Source: Sphaerisporangium siamense
GTDB lineage: Bacteria; Actinomycetota; Actinomycetes; Streptosporangiales; Streptosporangiaceae
Assembly: GCF_014205275.1 (NCBI RefSeq)
Contig: NZ_JACHND010000001.1
Coordinates: forward strand, 7,874,001-7,938,000
Length of the DNA stretch: 64,000 nt
Reading direction: 5' to 3'
Part shown: positions 38,520 through 47,963 of the stretch, piece by piece
Numbering within the stretch: position 1 is the first letter of the stretch
How the letters are laid out: each line of letters opens with the position of its first letter
Position numbers and translations under genes: made by a program
The notes under the pieces: model-generated
Databases searched by the model: none
The model's input: the letters and a program-made list of their open reading frames with translations, nothing else
What the model was told of the DNA's origin: nothing

Positions 38520-39323
38520 TCAGGCCTCGCCGTCCGCCTTCTGAGCGCGCCCGGCCGTCTCCGGCTTCTCGGAGCTCTCGTCCTTGTCCCGCTTCTCGGC
38601 CTTCTCGTCGGCCGGAGCCTTCTCGTCCACCGGGGCCTTCTCCTCCACCGGGGCCGTCTCGGGCTCGGGCTCCGGGTCGGCGTCGGTGGCGATGTATCCG
38701 ACGATCGCCCGCAGCTTGTCGACCGGGATCGCGCCCTTGCGCAGCACGCGGGGCACCGGGGTGGTGAGGTCGAGGATCGTGGACGGGACGTTCTCCGTGA
38801 GAGGCCCGGCCTCCAGGTAGACGCCGACCGCCTCCCCGAGCATGGCCTCGGCCTCGGCCGCGGTCCTGGCGGGCGGGGCGCCGGAGATGTTGGCGCTGCT
38901 GACCGCCATGGGGCCGGTCTCTTTCAGCAGTTCGAGCGCGACGGCGTGCAGCGGCATGCGGACCGCGACGGTGCCCTTCGTCTCGCCGAGGTCCCAGGTC
39001 AGGGACCGGCCGGCCTTGCAGATCAGGGTGAGCGGGCCGGGCCAGAAGGCGTCGATGAGGTCCTGCCCGTAGACGCCGAGGTCCTCGATCAGGGCGGTGG
39101 CGGCGCGCACGGTGCCGACCAGGACCGGGACGGGCATGTCCCTGCCGCGCCCCTTGGTCTCCAGCAGTTTCCCCACGGAGTAGTGCGTGAAGGCGTCGGC
39201 GCCGAGGCCGTAGACCGTGTCGGTCGGGAGCACGACCAGCTCGCCCGCGCGGATCGCGGCCGCGGCGTCGGCGAGACCGGCCGCGCGCTCCTCGCTGTTG
39301 GAAAGGTCATAACGTCGGATCAC
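38520..39323 (-). CDS. sua5: L-threonylcarbamoyladenylate synthase (Sua5/YrdC family)
   Basis: A 267-residue protein that makes threonylcarbamoyl-AMP for the universal t6A37 tRNA modification. The YrdC domain (~10-205) has LPTDTVYGLGADA, the KGRGRDMPVPVLV segment, the FWPGPLTLI motif and AVSSANISGAPP. Residues ~215-267 are an unusual charged tail with repeats EEKAPVDEKAPADEKAE, unlike Sua5's normal C-terminal domain. GTG start with GGGAGG upstream. Order prfA-prmC-sua5 is conserved. Confidence 0.93.
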   Translation of the reverse strand: MIRRYDLSNSEERAAGLADAAAAIRAGELVVLPTDTVYGLGADAFTHYSVGKLLETKGRGRDMPVPVLVGTVRAATALIEDLGVYGQDLIDAFWPGPLTLICKAGRSLTWDLGETKGTVAVRMPLHAVALELLKETGPMAVSSANISGAPPARTAAEAEAMLGEAVGVYLEAGPLTENVPSTILDLTTPVPRVLRKGAIPVDKLRAIVGYIATDADPEPEPETAPVEEKAPVDEKAPADEKAEKRDKDESSEKPETAGRAQKADGEA

Positions 39324-39413
39324 GACTCGTCATCCTCCCATGTCGGACGGGCCGTCCCGCCAGGGGCGTCGCGCACGGACCGCGTCCCCGTCGGCGTTCC
39401 CGTCATCGTGGCC

Positions 39414-40268
39414 TCATTCCTGGCCGAAACGGGCGGTGACGAAGCGGTCGCGCCCGGCGAGATCGGTGTGGTCGCGGGTGTCGCGCCACCCGCGTTCCTC
39501 GGAGAACTCCAGGTACACCGACGAGCCCTGCTGGTCGGCGTGCTCGACCGCGACCAGCCCGCCGGGACGCAGCAGCCGCCGTGCCGTCCGCTCCACGGCG
39601 CGCACCTCGTCCAGGCCGTCCTCACCCGAGCCGTACAGGGCGCGGGAGGGGTCGTAGTCGCGCACCTCGGGGTCGCGGGGGATGGCGCCGGGCGGGATGT
39701 ACGGCGGGTTGGAGATCACCAGGTCCACGCGGCCGTCGAGCTCCGGCAGGCAGTCGGACAGGTCCTCGGGGTGGAGGGACACCCGGCCCTGGCCGTGCTC
39801 GACGATGTTGCGCTTGGCCCAGCCGTAGGCGACCGGATCGACCTCGACCGCGTGGACCTGGGCGAGCGCGACCTCCTGGGCGATCGACAGCGCGATGGCC
39901 CCGGAGCCGGTGCCGAGGTCGACGACGACGGGCGAGGCGACGTCCATCTCGCGCAGGCGGTCGATCGCCCAGCCCGCGACGACCTCGGTCTCGGGTCTCG
40001 GGACGAAGACGCCGGGGCCGACGTCCAGGGACAGGTACCGGAAGTAGGCGCGGCCGGTGATGTGCTGGAGCGGCTCGCGGGCCTCGCGCCGGGCGATGCC
40101 CTCCCAGAACAGGGCGTCGAACTCCGCGTCGGGCACGGTGTGGAGCTGGCCACGCCGGACGCCGTGGACGAACGCCGCGATCTCCTCGGCGTCGGTCCGC
40201 GGTGAGGGAACCCCCGCCTCGGCCAGCCGGGCGGTGGCGAGCGCTATCTCGTCCATCAGCAAGGTCAT
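39414..40268 (-). CDS. prmC: Peptide chain release factor N5-glutamine methyltransferase
   Basis: A 284-residue SAM-dependent enzyme that methylates the GGQ glutamine of RF1/RF2. N-terminal helical RF-binding domain (1-~75) with [24 protein letters not shown] motif DLGTGSG (117-123) and substrate-Gln motif NPPY (187-190) are intact. ATG 40268 or the internal ATG five codons later could be used; neither has a clear ribosome binding site. It follows its substrate gene prfA by 64 nt. Confidence 0.95.
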   Translation of the reverse strand: MTLLMDEIALATARLAEAGVPSPRTDAEEIAAFVHGVRRGQLHTVPDAEFDALFWEGIARREAREPLQHITGRAYFRYLSLDVGPGVFVPRPETEVVAGWAIDRLREMDVASPVVVDLGTGSGAIALSIAQEVALAQVHAVEVDPVAYGWAKRNIVEHGQGRVSLHPEDLSDCLPELDGRVDLVISNPPYIPPGAIPRDPEVRDYDPSRALYGSGEDGLDEVRAVERTARRLLRPGGLVAVEHADQQGSSVYLEFSEERGWRDTRDHTDLAGRDRFVTARFGQE

Positions 40269-40332
40269 GGCAGTTTTCGCGATTTTCGTGATCTGTCTCG
40301 TTCTGGGCGGGCGGCGGGTCGGCGGGCGCGGG

Positions 40333-41385
40333 TCACGCGTGGGCGGCGAGCTTCTCCGCCATCTCGGCGTCGAGGAGCGCTTGGATGACCGCGGAGAGCT
40401 CGCCGTCGAGCACCTGGTCGAGGTTGTACGCCTTGAACCCCACCCGGTGGTCGGAGATGCGGTTCTCGGGGAAATTGTAGGTGCGGACGCGCTCGGAACG
40501 GTCGACCGTGCGCACCTGGGACTTGCGCTCGGCCGAGGCGGCGGCGTCGGCCTGCTCCTGGGCGATGGCCAGCAGCCGGGCGCGCAGGATGCGCAGCGCC
40601 GACTCCTTGTTCTGGAGCTGGCTCTTCTCGTTCTGGCAGGACACCACGACGCCGGTGGGCACGTGCGTGATGCGCACCGCCGAGTCGGTGGTGTTGACGC
40701 TCTGGCCGCCGGGCCCCGAGCTGCGGAACACGTCGATGCGCAGGTCGTTCGGGTCGATCTGGACGTCGACCTCCTCGGCCTCGGGGTACACCAGAACGCC
40801 GGCGGCGGAGGTGTGGATGCGGCCCTGGGACTCGGTGACCGGCACGCGCTGCACGCGGTGGACGCCGCCCTCGAACTTCAGCCGCGACCAGACGCCGTCG
40901 GCGCCCTTGCCCTTCATCGCCACCGTCACGTCCTTGTAGCCGCCGAGGTCGGACTGCTGGGCGTCGATGATCTCGGTCTTCCAGCCCTCGCGCTCGGCGT
41001 AGCGCAGGTACATGCGCAGAAGGTCACCCGCGAACAGCGCGGACTCCTCGCCGCCCTCGCCCGCCTTGATCTCCATGATGATGTCCTTGTCATCGTTGGG
41101 ATCGCGCGGGATGAGCAGGTGCTTGAGCCGCTCCTCCAGCGGGGACACCCGGGCCTCCAGCTCGGCCATCTCGTCTGCGAAGCCGGCGTCCTCGGCGGCG
41201 AGCTCACGGGCGGCCTCCAGATCGTCGCGCACGCCCTCCAGCTCGCGGTAGACGGCGACGATGGGCGTGAGCTGGGCGTAGCGCCTGCCGAGGGTGCGCG
41301 CCTGGTTCTGGTCGGCGTGCACGGCGGGATCGGCGAGCTTGACCTCCAGCTCGGCGTGCTCGGCGAGCAACTCGTCCAGGTTCAC
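40333..41385 (-). CDS. prfA: Peptide chain release factor 1
   Basis: A 350-residue termination factor reading UAA/UAG. The catalytic GGQ is at 226-228 in [15 protein letters not shown], and the stop-codon tripeptide PVT at 182-184 (PxT class of RF1, not SPF of RF2). Full length. GTG start with GAAGAAGG upstream. Probably co-transcribed with prmC and sua5. Confidence 0.97.
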   Translation of the reverse strand: MNLDELLAEHAELEVKLADPAVHADQNQARTLGRRYAQLTPIVAVYRELEGVRDDLEAARELAAEDAGFADEMAELEARVSPLEERLKHLLIPRDPNDDKDIIMEIKAGEGGEESALFAGDLLRMYLRYAEREGWKTEIIDAQQSDLGGYKDVTVAMKGKGADGVWSRLKFEGGVHRVQRVPVTESQGRIHTSAAGVLVYPEAEEVDVQIDPNDLRIDVFRSSGPGGQSVNTTDSAVRITHVPTGVVVSCQNEKSQLQNKESALRILRARLLAIAQEQADAAASAERKSQVRTVDRSERVRTYNFPENRISDHRVGFKAYNLDQVLDGELSAVIQALLDAEMAEKLAAHA

Positions 41386-41457
41386 CGTGCGACCTTCTTC
41401 CTACGTGACGTGCTTCGTGGCGAGAAACCGGGCCTTCATCAAGAACGCCGACCCGGG

Positions 41458-41480
41458 CACGCCCCCGTCGCATGGGGGAC
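41458..41480 (-). terminator. Possible terminator downstream of rpmE
   Basis: An imperfect stem (CCCCC with GGGGG around a 7-nt loop) lies ~30 nt after the rpmE stop and before prfA. Confidence 0.3.
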
Positions 41481-41507
41481 GCTTCCGGGCCGGCGCTGCT
41501 TGCCGGG

Positions 41508-41726
41508 CTACTTGCTCGCGGGCTTCTTGCCGAAACGCTTCTCGAAGCGGGCCACCCGGCCGCCGGTGTCCAGGATCTTCTGCTTGCCCGTGTAGAACGG
41601 GTGGCAGGCGGAGCAGACGTCGGCGTGGATCACGCCGTTCTTCGCGGTGCTCCGGGTGGTGAAGCTGCTGCCGCAGCTGCAGGTCACCTGCGTGGTGCCG
41701 TACTGCGGGTGAATGTCGGGCTTCAT
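41508..41726 (-). CDS. rpmE: 50S ribosomal protein L31 (zinc-binding C+ form)
   Basis: A 72-residue ribosomal protein. Cys16, Cys18, Cys38 and Cys41 (TCSCGS and VCSACHPF) form the zinc site, so this is the primary C+ form rather than the zinc-free stress paralog. Family signatures KPDIHP and HPFYTGKQK are intact. ATG with AGAGAGGAATGAG upstream; the extension to 41762 is not family-like. Confidence 0.97.
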   Translation of the reverse strand: MKPDIHPQYGTTQVTCSCGSSFTTRSTAKNGVIHADVCSACHPFYTGKQKILDTGGRVARFEKRFGKKPASK

Positions 41727-41955
41727 CTCATTCCTCTCTGGGCGCGGCCGCCGGGTCGCCATCGCTCACGGTCGGGGTGACGCGCGGGCGGGCGTGAACC
41801 GGAACCGCCATGGGTCGGCTACCAGTGTGCCAGATCCTGTAACCGCGCCAGGCCATCGTCCATTCCCGCGCCCGGTCCCGGCGGACTCGGGACACCGGCC
41901 GTCGGCGGAGCCGTCGGCATACGGTCATCACGATGTTACGGAGTTAACCAATTAA

Positions 41956-41975
41956 AGCCCCACATTTGGGGAAAA
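41956..41975 (-). terminator. Short hairpin after the response-regulator gene
   Basis: On the minus strand CCCC-AAATGT-GGGG is followed by CTTTAATT, in an AT-rich patch ~55 nt past the response regulator stop. It could end the two-component transcript ahead of the rpmE promoter. Confidence 0.4.
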
Positions 41976-42028
41976 GCCGGGCTGTGACCGTGATTCCCGG
42001 TAGGAACACACCGTGGGGACGCCTCGCC

Positions 42029-42670
42029 CTAGACGCGGCCGAGGTAGGCGAGGACGGCGAGGACCCTGCGGTGGTCGTCGGGCGTGGGGTCGAGCCCCAG
42101 TTTGCCGAAGATCCCCGAGATGTGTTTCTCGACCGCCCCCTCGGTGATCCCGAGACGCCCCGCGATCGCGTTGTTGGACCGCCCCTCGGCCATGAGCCCG
42201 AGGACCTCTGACTCCCGGCCGGTCAGCGACCCGACCGGCTCGCGGCGGCGGCTCAGCAACTGGACGACGACCTCCGGGTCGATCACGGTGCCGCCGGCGG
42301 CGACCCTGCGCACGGCGTCGAGGAACTCCTCGACGTCGGCCACGCGCTCCTTGAGCAGGTAGCCGACGGCCGCGGCGCCGCGGCCGATCAGCTCGGTGGC
42401 GTACCGCTCCTCGACGTACTGCGACAGCACCAGCACCGGGAGCCCCGGCACCAGGGCGCGGGCGGACAGCGCGGCCCGCAGCCCCTCGTCGGTGTGGCTC
42501 GGCGGCATGCGGACGTCGACCACGGCGAGGTCGGGCCGGTGCTCGCGCACGGCGTCGACGAGCCCCGGGCCGTCGCCGACCGTGGCGACCGTGGTGATGC
42601 CCCCGTCGGCGAGGAGCCTGGCGAGGCCCTCGCGCAGCAGCACCGAATCTTCGGCGATCACGACCCGCAT
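42029..42670 (-). CDS. LuxR family response regulator
   Basis: A 213-residue NarL-type regulator. Receiver domain: acidic Glu7/Asp8, phosphoacceptor Asp in LAVVDVRMPP (~51), Lys in YLLKERV. DNA-binding domain ~150-210 with GRESEVLGLMAEGRSNNAIAG (in part) and a C-terminal EKHISGIFGKLGL. The chosen ATG follows the kinase stop by 14 nt; a GTG at 42691 would overlap the kinase gene. It works with the kinase encoded just upstream. Inserted between rpmE and rho relative to mycobacteria. Confidence 0.9.
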   Translation of the reverse strand: MRVVIAEDSVLLREGLARLLADGGITTVATVGDGPGLVDAVREHRPDLAVVDVRMPPSHTDEGLRAALSARALVPGLPVLVLSQYVEERYATELIGRGAAAVGYLLKERVADVEEFLDAVRRVAAGGTVIDPEVVVQLLSRRREPVGSLTGRESEVLGLMAEGRSNNAIAGRLGITEGAVEKHISGIFGKLGLDPTPDDHRRVLAVLAYLGRV

Positions 42671-42684
42671 CGCGCGCGCTTCCG

Positions 42685-43977
42685 TCACCACTCGTACGGT
42701 AGCCGCGCCCGGACGACCGTGGGGCCGCCCGGCGGGCTCTCGATGGTCAGCGTGCCGTCGATGGTCGCCGCGCGGTCGGCCAGCCCCGCCAGGCCGCCGC
42801 CGGGGACGGCCTCGGCGCCGCCGATCCCGTTGTCGCGCACCTCCACGACCACCCGGTGGCCCTCCCGTCCCACCAGCACCGACGCCTCGGTGGCGACCGA
42901 GTGCTTGGCGACGTTGGCCAGCGACTCGGCGACGATGAAGTACGCGATGCTCTCGACCGCGGCGGGCGGGCGCTCGTCCAGCTCGACCACGACGTCCACG
43001 CGGTTCGGCGCCCGCGCGGCCAGCGCCGACAGGGCGGCGTCCAGGCCCCGGTCGGTCAGGATGGCCGGGTAGATGCCCCGCGCGAGGTCGCGCAGCTCGG
43101 CGATCGCGGCCTTGGCGTCGGCGTGGGCGCGGGCGAGCAGCTCCCTGGCCTCCTCGGGCGCGGAGTCGAACTTCGCCTGGGCCCTGCCGAGCTCCATCGC
43201 CACCGACAGCAGCCGCTGCTGGGCCCCGTCGTGCAGGTCACGCTCGATCCTGCGCCGCTCGGCCTCGGCGGCGTCCACTCCCCTGGCCCGGCTGGCCCGC
43301 AGGTGCCTGACCCGCGCCTCGTCCCCGGGGCCGAGCAGCGCGACGGCGAGCAGGCCGTGCAGCCAGGCCATGCCCCGCGTGACGTACAGCGTGACCACCA
43401 GCGCCGCGACCCCGCAGAGCGCCCAGGGCAGCGAACCGGGCAGGGAGTCGATCACGAGGCCGTCGCTGATCACCGTGATGTCGCCGGACAGCACCACCAC
43501 CGGCTGGGCGAGCAGCCCGATCGCGCACGACCACAGCGTCAGGGAGACCAGGAACTCGCTCAGGCCGAGCGGGAACAGCAGCAGCAGGTAGCCGAGGTCC
43601 TTCCAGGTGGCGGGGTCGCCGATCAGCCAGCCGAGATGCCGCACCAACCCCGACTCCGGCCTCGGCCGGTAGGGATCGGGGATGACGACGCCGAACGCCA
43701 GGCGCAGCACCCGCCGCTCCAGCATGGCGCCGCCACGCCACAACAGCATCGCCAGCAACAGCAGCGGCAGCCCGGCCCACACGATGACCAGCGCGAGCGC
43801 CGTGGAGAGCCCCACGGCGAGGATCACGAACCAGGCGGTGCCCGTGGCGAAGCCGGCCACGAGGAGGTACGGCACCGCGCGCCACGTCATCGGGTCGATC
43901 AGCAGCCCCAGCGGGCCGTACGGCCCGAGCGGGACGCGGTGGCGCAACGGCCGGCGCGCCGTCGCATCGACGGTCAT
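42685..43977 (-). CDS. Sensor histidine kinase (HisKA_3 type)
   Basis: A 430-residue membrane kinase. Two hydrophobic regions (about 35-85 and 115-215) form four or more helices with short loops, the sensor-domain pattern common in streptomycete kinases next to LuxR regulators. Phospho-His in RRRIERDLHDGAQQRLLS; ATPase motifs SLANVAKHS, VRDNGIGGA and GGGLAGLADR. ATG with GGAGGACACG upstream. Signal unknown; no transporter is adjacent. Confidence 0.9.
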   Translation of the reverse strand: MTVDATARRPLRHRVPLGPYGPLGLLIDPMTWRAVPYLLVAGFATGTAWFVILAVGLSTALALVIVWAGLPLLLLAMLLWRGGAMLERRVLRLAFGVVIPDPYRPRPESGLVRHLGWLIGDPATWKDLGYLLLLFPLGLSEFLVSLTLWSCAIGLLAQPVVVLSGDITVISDGLVIDSLPGSLPWALCGVAALVVTLYVTRGMAWLHGLLAVALLGPGDEARVRHLRASRARGVDAAEAERRRIERDLHDGAQQRLLSVAMELGRAQAKFDSAPEEARELLARAHADAKAAIAELRDLARGIYPAILTDRGLDAALSALAARAPNRVDVVVELDERPPAAVESIAYFIVAESLANVAKHSVATEASVLVGREGHRVVVEVRDNGIGGAEAVPGGGLAGLADRAATIDGTLTIESPPGGPTVVRARLPYEW

Positions 43978-44138
43978 TCGCGTGTCCTCCGGTCGAACGT
44001 CGGCCGCGTGGTGCGCGTCGGCCCTGACGTCACGAGCCTCCCAAGCCGCGGGGCGCCGCGCCATGGAGCGGGCGTCACCCGTTGCCGTAGGGCTGGCCCC
44101 ACCCCCAGGACGCGGGCACGGCGAAGGCGGGCATGGCG

Positions 44139-44169
44139 AGGGCGGCGGGCCGGTGTGGCCCGCCGCCCT
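44139..44169 (-). terminator. Strong terminator after rho
   Basis: A perfect 13-bp stem: AGGGCGGCGGGCC (44139-44151) pairs with GGCCCGCCGCCCT (44157-44169) with a 5-nt loop, 26 nt past the rho stop. Notably, rho itself ends at an intrinsic-type hairpin. Confidence 0.8.
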
Positions 44170-44194
44170 GTCATGCGCCTGCCGGCGCGGGAGG

Positions 44195-46174
44195 TCAGTC
44201 GCGGTCGGAGCTGACCGTGGTCTTCTGGACCTGGAGCAGGAACTCGGCGTTGGACTGCGTCTCGCGCATCTTCTCCAGCAGGAGCTCCAGCGCCTGCTGC
44301 ATGTCGAGCGCGTGGAGCACCCGGCGCAGCTTCCAGACGATCTGCAACTCGTCCCGGGACAGCAGGATCTCCTCCTTGCGGGTGCCGGACGCGTCGACGT
44401 CCACCGCGGGGAAGATACGCTTGTCGGCCAGGGACCTGTTGAGCTTCAGCTCGGCGTTGCCGGTGCCCTTGAACTCCTCGAAGATGACCTCGTCCATCTT
44501 GGAGCCGGTCTCGACCAGCGCCGTGGCGAGGATCGTCAGCGAGCCGCCGTTCTCGATGTTGCGGGCCGCGCCGAAGAACCGCTTCGGCGGGTACAGCGCG
44601 GTCGAATCGACACCACCGGACAGGATGCGCCCGGAGGCCGGGGCCGCCAGGTTGTAGGCACGGCCGAGGCGGGTGATGGAGTCGAGCAGCACCACGACGT
44701 CGTGACCGAGCTCCACCAGCCGCTTGGCGCGCTCGATGGCGAGCTCGGCGACCGTGGTGTGGTCCTCGGCGGGACGGTCGAAGGTCGAGTGGATGACCTC
44801 GCCCTTCACCGAGCGCTGCATGTCGGTGACCTCTTCCGGCCGCTCGTCGACGAGGACGACCATGAGGTGGCACTCGGGGTTGTTGCGCGTGATCGCGTTG
44901 GCGATCGCCTGGAGGACCATCGTCTTACCGGCCTTGGGCGGCGAGACGATCAGACCGCGCTGGCCCTTGCCGATGGGGGCGACCAGGTCGATGATGCGCG
45001 TGGTGAGGATGTTGGGGTCGGTCTCCAGCCTCAGGCGCTCCTGCGGGTAGAGCGGCGTCAGCTTGGTGAAGTCCGGCCGGTTGCGCGACTGCTCGGGGTC
45101 CATGCCGTTGACCGTGTCGAGCCGCACGAGCGCGTTGAACTTCTCGCGGCGCTCGCCGTCGCGGGGCTGGCGGACCGCTCCGGTGATCACGTCGCCCTTG
45201 CGCAGGCCGTTGCGGCGGATCTGCGCCAGCGAGACGTACACGTCGTTCGCGCCGGGCAGGTAGCCGCTGGTGCGCACGAACGCGTAGTTGTCGAGGATGT
45301 CGAGGATGCCCGCGATGGGGATCAGGACGTCGTCGTCGCCGATCACCGGCTCGTTGCCGTCGAAGCGGTCACGGCCCCGGCGGTTGCGCTCCCTGAACCG
45401 GCCGCGGCGTCCGCGACGGTCGTCGTCGCCCTGCGGGTCGCCGCCGCGCGGGTCGCCGCCGCGCGGGTCGCGGTCACGCCCCTGGGCCTGGTCGCGGTCA
45501 CGGTCACGGTCGCGGTCGCGGCCCTGCGCCTGGTCACGGGACTGCTCGCGCCCCTGCGGGCGGGTGTCGCCCGCGTCGGCGGCCCGCTGCTCAGGACGGC
45601 TGTTGTCGCCGCGGTTGTCGGGACGGTTGTCGCCGCGCTCGCGGCGCTCGCCCCGGCTGCGGCGCTCGCGGCGGGACTCGGCGCGCTCGGGGCGCGCTTC
45701 CGGCTGGACGGCCTGGGCGGGCTCGGCGGCCACGGCGGCGGGGGCGGCCTGCTCGGCGGGCTGCGCCTCGGCGGCCGGGGCGCGCTCCTCGCGCACTTCG
45801 GCGACGGTCTCGGCGGGCGCCGGGCGGGAACGTTCCCGCCGGGTGCGGGTGGGGCGCTCGGCCGCCGGCTCCGCCGTGACGGCGGAAGCGACGGGGGCCG
45901 GCGCGGCGGCGGGGGCCTCGGCGGCGGGAGAGGCACCGTCGGCGGAAACGCCCTGCTTCTCCTGGATGGCCGCGATGAGCTGGCTCTTGCGCATCCGCCC
46001 CGTCCCGCTGATGCCCAGGCTCGACGCGAGAGCCTGCAACTCGGGCAGCACCATGGCCGCGAGGCCGGTGCCGGAGCGACGGCGCGGCCGGGCCGCGGCG
46101 CGGGTGGGGGTGTCGCCGGCGACCGGCGACACTGTGCCGGTGGCGTCGGAGAGGAGTTCGGTGGTGTCGCTCAA
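44195..46174 (-). CDS. rho: Transcription termination factor Rho
   Basis: A 659-residue hexameric RNA helicase. N-terminal Rho_N helical domain (~35-75, [19 protein letters not shown] in part). Residues ~80-290 are a disordered insertion: first Ala/Pro/Glu-rich, then strongly Arg/Asp/Gly-rich with [10 protein letters not shown] runs. The conserved part starts ~290: cold-shock RNA-binding domain ([20 protein letters not shown] in part), P-loop [11 protein letters not shown] and [12 protein letters not shown] (Walker B). The insertion is characteristic of high-GC Gram-positive Rho and may bind structured RNA or promote phase separation. The start is TTG with GGGAAGGACC upstream. Confidence 0.96.
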   Translation of the reverse strand: MSDTTELLSDATGTVSPVAGDTPTRAAARPRRRSGTGLAAMVLPELQALASSLGISGTGRMRKSQLIAAIQEKQGVSADGASPAAEAPAAAPAPVASAVTAEPAAERPTRTRRERSRPAPAETVAEVREERAPAAEAQPAEQAAPAAVAAEPAQAVQPEARPERAESRRERRSRGERRERGDNRPDNRGDNSRPEQRAADAGDTRPQGREQSRDQAQGRDRDRDRDRDQAQGRDRDPRGGDPRGGDPQGDDDRRGRRGRFRERNRRGRDRFDGNEPVIGDDDVLIPIAGILDILDNYAFVRTSGYLPGANDVYVSLAQIRRNGLRKGDVITGAVRQPRDGERREKFNALVRLDTVNGMDPEQSRNRPDFTKLTPLYPQERLRLETDPNILTTRIIDLVAPIGKGQRGLIVSPPKAGKTMVLQAIANAITRNNPECHLMVVLVDERPEEVTDMQRSVKGEVIHSTFDRPAEDHTTVAELAIERAKRLVELGHDVVVLLDSITRLGRAYNLAAPASGRILSGGVDSTALYPPKRFFGAARNIENGGSLTILATALVETGSKMDEVIFEEFKGTGNAELKLNRSLADKRIFPAVDVDASGTRKEEILLSRDELQIVWKLRRVLHALDMQQALELLLEKMRETQSNAEFLLQVQKTTVSSDRD

Positions 46175-46234
46175 CTAAAAGGTCCTTCCCAGGGGTCGGG
46201 CGTCGGCCACGATCAGCCAGGCGTCCCGGTGGTG

Positions 46235-46259
46235 CGACCCGGCGGGACAGACCGGGTCG
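46235..46259 (-). promoter_or_regulatory. Hairpin in the rho leader
   Basis: CGACCCGG (46235-46242) and CCGGGTCG (46252-46259) pair perfectly around a 9-nt loop. It could be a leader attenuator or an upstream terminator. Confidence 0.4.
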
Positions 46260-46575
46260 GGCTGGACGAACTTCTAAGGTGTCGGGAAGCCGGTGCGTCG
46301 AACCGGCACAGAGCCGTCACCGTCGAGATTCGCGAGCCGTTGGGGGCCCGGGGGTCGCCCCCCGGCTGGTTACCGCCGACCAGATGTCGATGCCAGTCGA
46401 ACGCGCATGTCCCCGATTACGCCGCTTCTCGACACGCCAACCGGATGTGGACCAACCGGAGGCGATGAATTCGGGAAGCCCGCTGAGCGGCCCGCGTCTG
46501 ACGACACGAGGCGCGATCCAGCGATGTATGGCTGACAAGCACGCACCCGCAACGGGGGCATCTGGTGCGGCTATC

Positions 46576-46608
46576 AGCCTAACATCACCAGCGCACACTG
46601 CTATTCCC
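46576..46608 (-). promoter_or_regulatory. Candidate rho promoter
   Basis: The minus strand shows an extended -10 (TGTTAGGCT). The same stretch contains GGGAAT and GTT separated by 19 nt, one base longer than the classical SigR/SigH-type spacing. It lies just after the thrB stop. Confidence 0.3.
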
Positions 46609-46625
46609 TGAAGGTCGAAGATGCA

Positions 46626-47558
46626 TCAGCGTGTCTCGGGAAATTGAACGGCCGCACCGGATCGGTCGACGTCCAATGGCTGGATGTGCCAGTCATTACC
46701 CACTTCCGACGCGATCAAATCATGGGTATCCGGCGTTCCGAACACGAGAACCGTCGGACCGGCCCCCGATACGACCGCGGGAACGCCCGCCACGCGCAGA
46801 CGTTGTACCAGATCGGCCGTGCCCGGCATGGCAGGCGCGCGGTAGGCCTGGTGCAAACGATCTTCTGTGGCGGCCAGCAGAACCTCGCTCCGCGGACACT
46901 GGGTCAGCGCCGCGATGAGCAGGGCGGCGCGTCCGGCGTTCGCGGCCGCGTCGGCGTGCGGTACGTCCTTCGGCAGGAGCCCGCGCGCCGTCTCGGTGGA
47001 AAGCCGGGTTCTCGGCACGAACACCACTGGTCGGACGCCCCCGTGCGGGCTCAGTTCCAGCTTACGCGGCCTTCCGGACAGCTCCGTCCACGCGATGGTG
47101 AGGCCGCCGGAAAGGCACGGCGCGACGTTGTCCGGATGGCCCTCCATCTCGGTGGCCAGCGCGAACACCTCGTCGTCCGTCAGGGCGTCCGCGCCGAGCG
47201 CGCGGGCGGCGAGCAGCCCCGCGCAGATCGCCGCCGAGGACGACCCGAGGCCGCGCGCGTGCGGGATGCGGTTGTGACAGCGCAGCCGGATGCCGCGCGG
47301 CTGGGGCACGCCCGCCCGGTCGTAGGCGGCCCGCATCGCCCTGACGATCAGGTGACCCTCGCCGAGATCGAGCTCGCCGGCGCCTTCCCCCTCGACGGAG
47401 ACCTGGACCGAGCGCGCGGCCGGGGAACCGCCCACGTCGTCGTGGACGCTCGCCTCGATCTCGTCGTACAGCGCGAGGGCCAGCCCGAGCGAGTCGAAGC
47501 CGGGCCCGAGATTGGCACTGGTGGCGGGCACGCGGACGACGACGCTGCTCGATGCCAT
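46626..47558 (-). CDS. thrB: Homoserine kinase
   Basis: A 310-residue GHMP kinase phosphorylating homoserine. ATP-binding motif PHARGLGSSSAA (99-110), N-terminal PATSANLGPGFDSLG and C-terminal VSGAGPTVLVF are intact. ATG has CCGAGGAAC upstream. It is separated from thrC by 405 nt, unlike the tight arrangement seen in many actinobacteria, and has a set of 17-nt repeats 65-120 nt upstream. Confidence 0.96.
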   Translation of the reverse strand: MASSSVVVRVPATSANLGPGFDSLGLALALYDEIEASVHDDVGGSPAARSVQVSVEGEGAGELDLGEGHLIVRAMRAAYDRAGVPQPRGIRLRCHNRIPHARGLGSSSAAICAGLLAARALGADALTDDEVFALATEMEGHPDNVAPCLSGGLTIAWTELSGRPRKLELSPHGGVRPVVFVPRTRLSTETARGLLPKDVPHADAAANAGRAALLIAALTQCPRSEVLLAATEDRLHQAYRAPAMPGTADLVQRLRVAGVPAVVSGAGPTVLVFGTPDTHDLIASEVGNDWHIQPLDVDRSGAAVQFPETR

Positions 47559-47622
47559 GCGGTTCCTCGGATTCATGTGGGTCATGGGGAAAAAGTGATC
47601 TCGGTGGCGCCGAGACCCGTAT

Positions 47623-47677
47623 TGAGCGATTCACGAGCGCCCGTGAGCGATTCACGCTCATGAACGATTCACGAACG
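47623..47677. repeat. Three 17-nt palindromic repeats upstream of thrB
   Basis: Units TGAGCGATTCACGAGCG (47623-47639), TGAGCGATTCACGCTCA (47644-47660) and TGAACGATTCACGAACG (47661-47677). The middle one is a perfect TGAGCG/CGCTCA inverted repeat. Spacing and symmetry suggest operator sites for a dimeric regulator or stacked RNA hairpins. Confidence 0.6.
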
Positions 47678-47864
47678 CCGTTTCCCGGGGCTTTCCGGGC
47701 CGGCCCCAGGGGGCCACCGGTCGCGGCCCGGGGGCGAACGCCGTCGTTCCCGGGGTGACGCCCGCGAGGACAGGGGTCACCGGGCGAGGGTCTCGGGGGG
47801 CGTCCAGAAACTCGCGGCCGCCTTTGGCCCGCGCTCCCCCGCGCATCCCGTGCCCGGCACCGGA

Positions 47865-47884
47865 GACCGGCGGCCCTGCCGGTC
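47865..47884 (-). terminator. Possible terminator after thrC
   Basis: GACCGGC (47865-47871) pairs with GCCGGTC (47878-47884) around GGCCCT, about 80 nt past the thrC stop. Confidence 0.4.
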
Positions 47885-47963
47885 CTTCCCGTGCGCATCC
47901 GGGTGTCGCCGGACATGATGCCGGGTCGGGCGGGATTCGTCCAGAGGTAGGGCGGCGGGCGCG

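Larger units (their letters stand above)
46175..46625 (-). other. Long rho leader / thrB-rho intergenic region
   Basis: A 451-nt stretch without a gene. On the minus strand it holds a candidate promoter near thrB (46576-46608) and two hairpins: ACCGGC/GCCGGT at 46289-46307, and the 8-bp stem CGACCCGG/CCGGGTCG at 46235-46259, ~60 nt before rho. If the promoter is right, rho has a ~390-nt 5' UTR, which could mediate autoregulation. Confidence 0.45.
47559..47963. other. thrC-thrB intergenic region
   Basis: About 405 nt. It contains a possible terminator for thrC (47865-47884), a GC-rich stretch with no coding signal, and three 17-nt repeats upstream of thrB. thrB probably has its own promoter here. 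Confidence 0.5.

Noticed and set aside
43682-46468. 928-codon plus-strand ORF opposite rho and the histidine kinase
   Set aside because: It spans two unrelated genes on the other strand, has Arg/Gly/Ala composition and no domain; it is a shadow.
46576-46608. Definite SigR (oxidative-stress sigma) promoter for rho
   Set aside because: GGGAAT and GTT are present but the spacing is 19 nt rather than the usual 18 or less, and an ordinary extended -10 overlaps it; kept only as a low-confidence promoter.
47623-47677. CRISPR-like array
   Set aside because: Units are 17 nt with spacers of 0-4 nt, no cas genes, and the repeats are palindromic operator-like elements.
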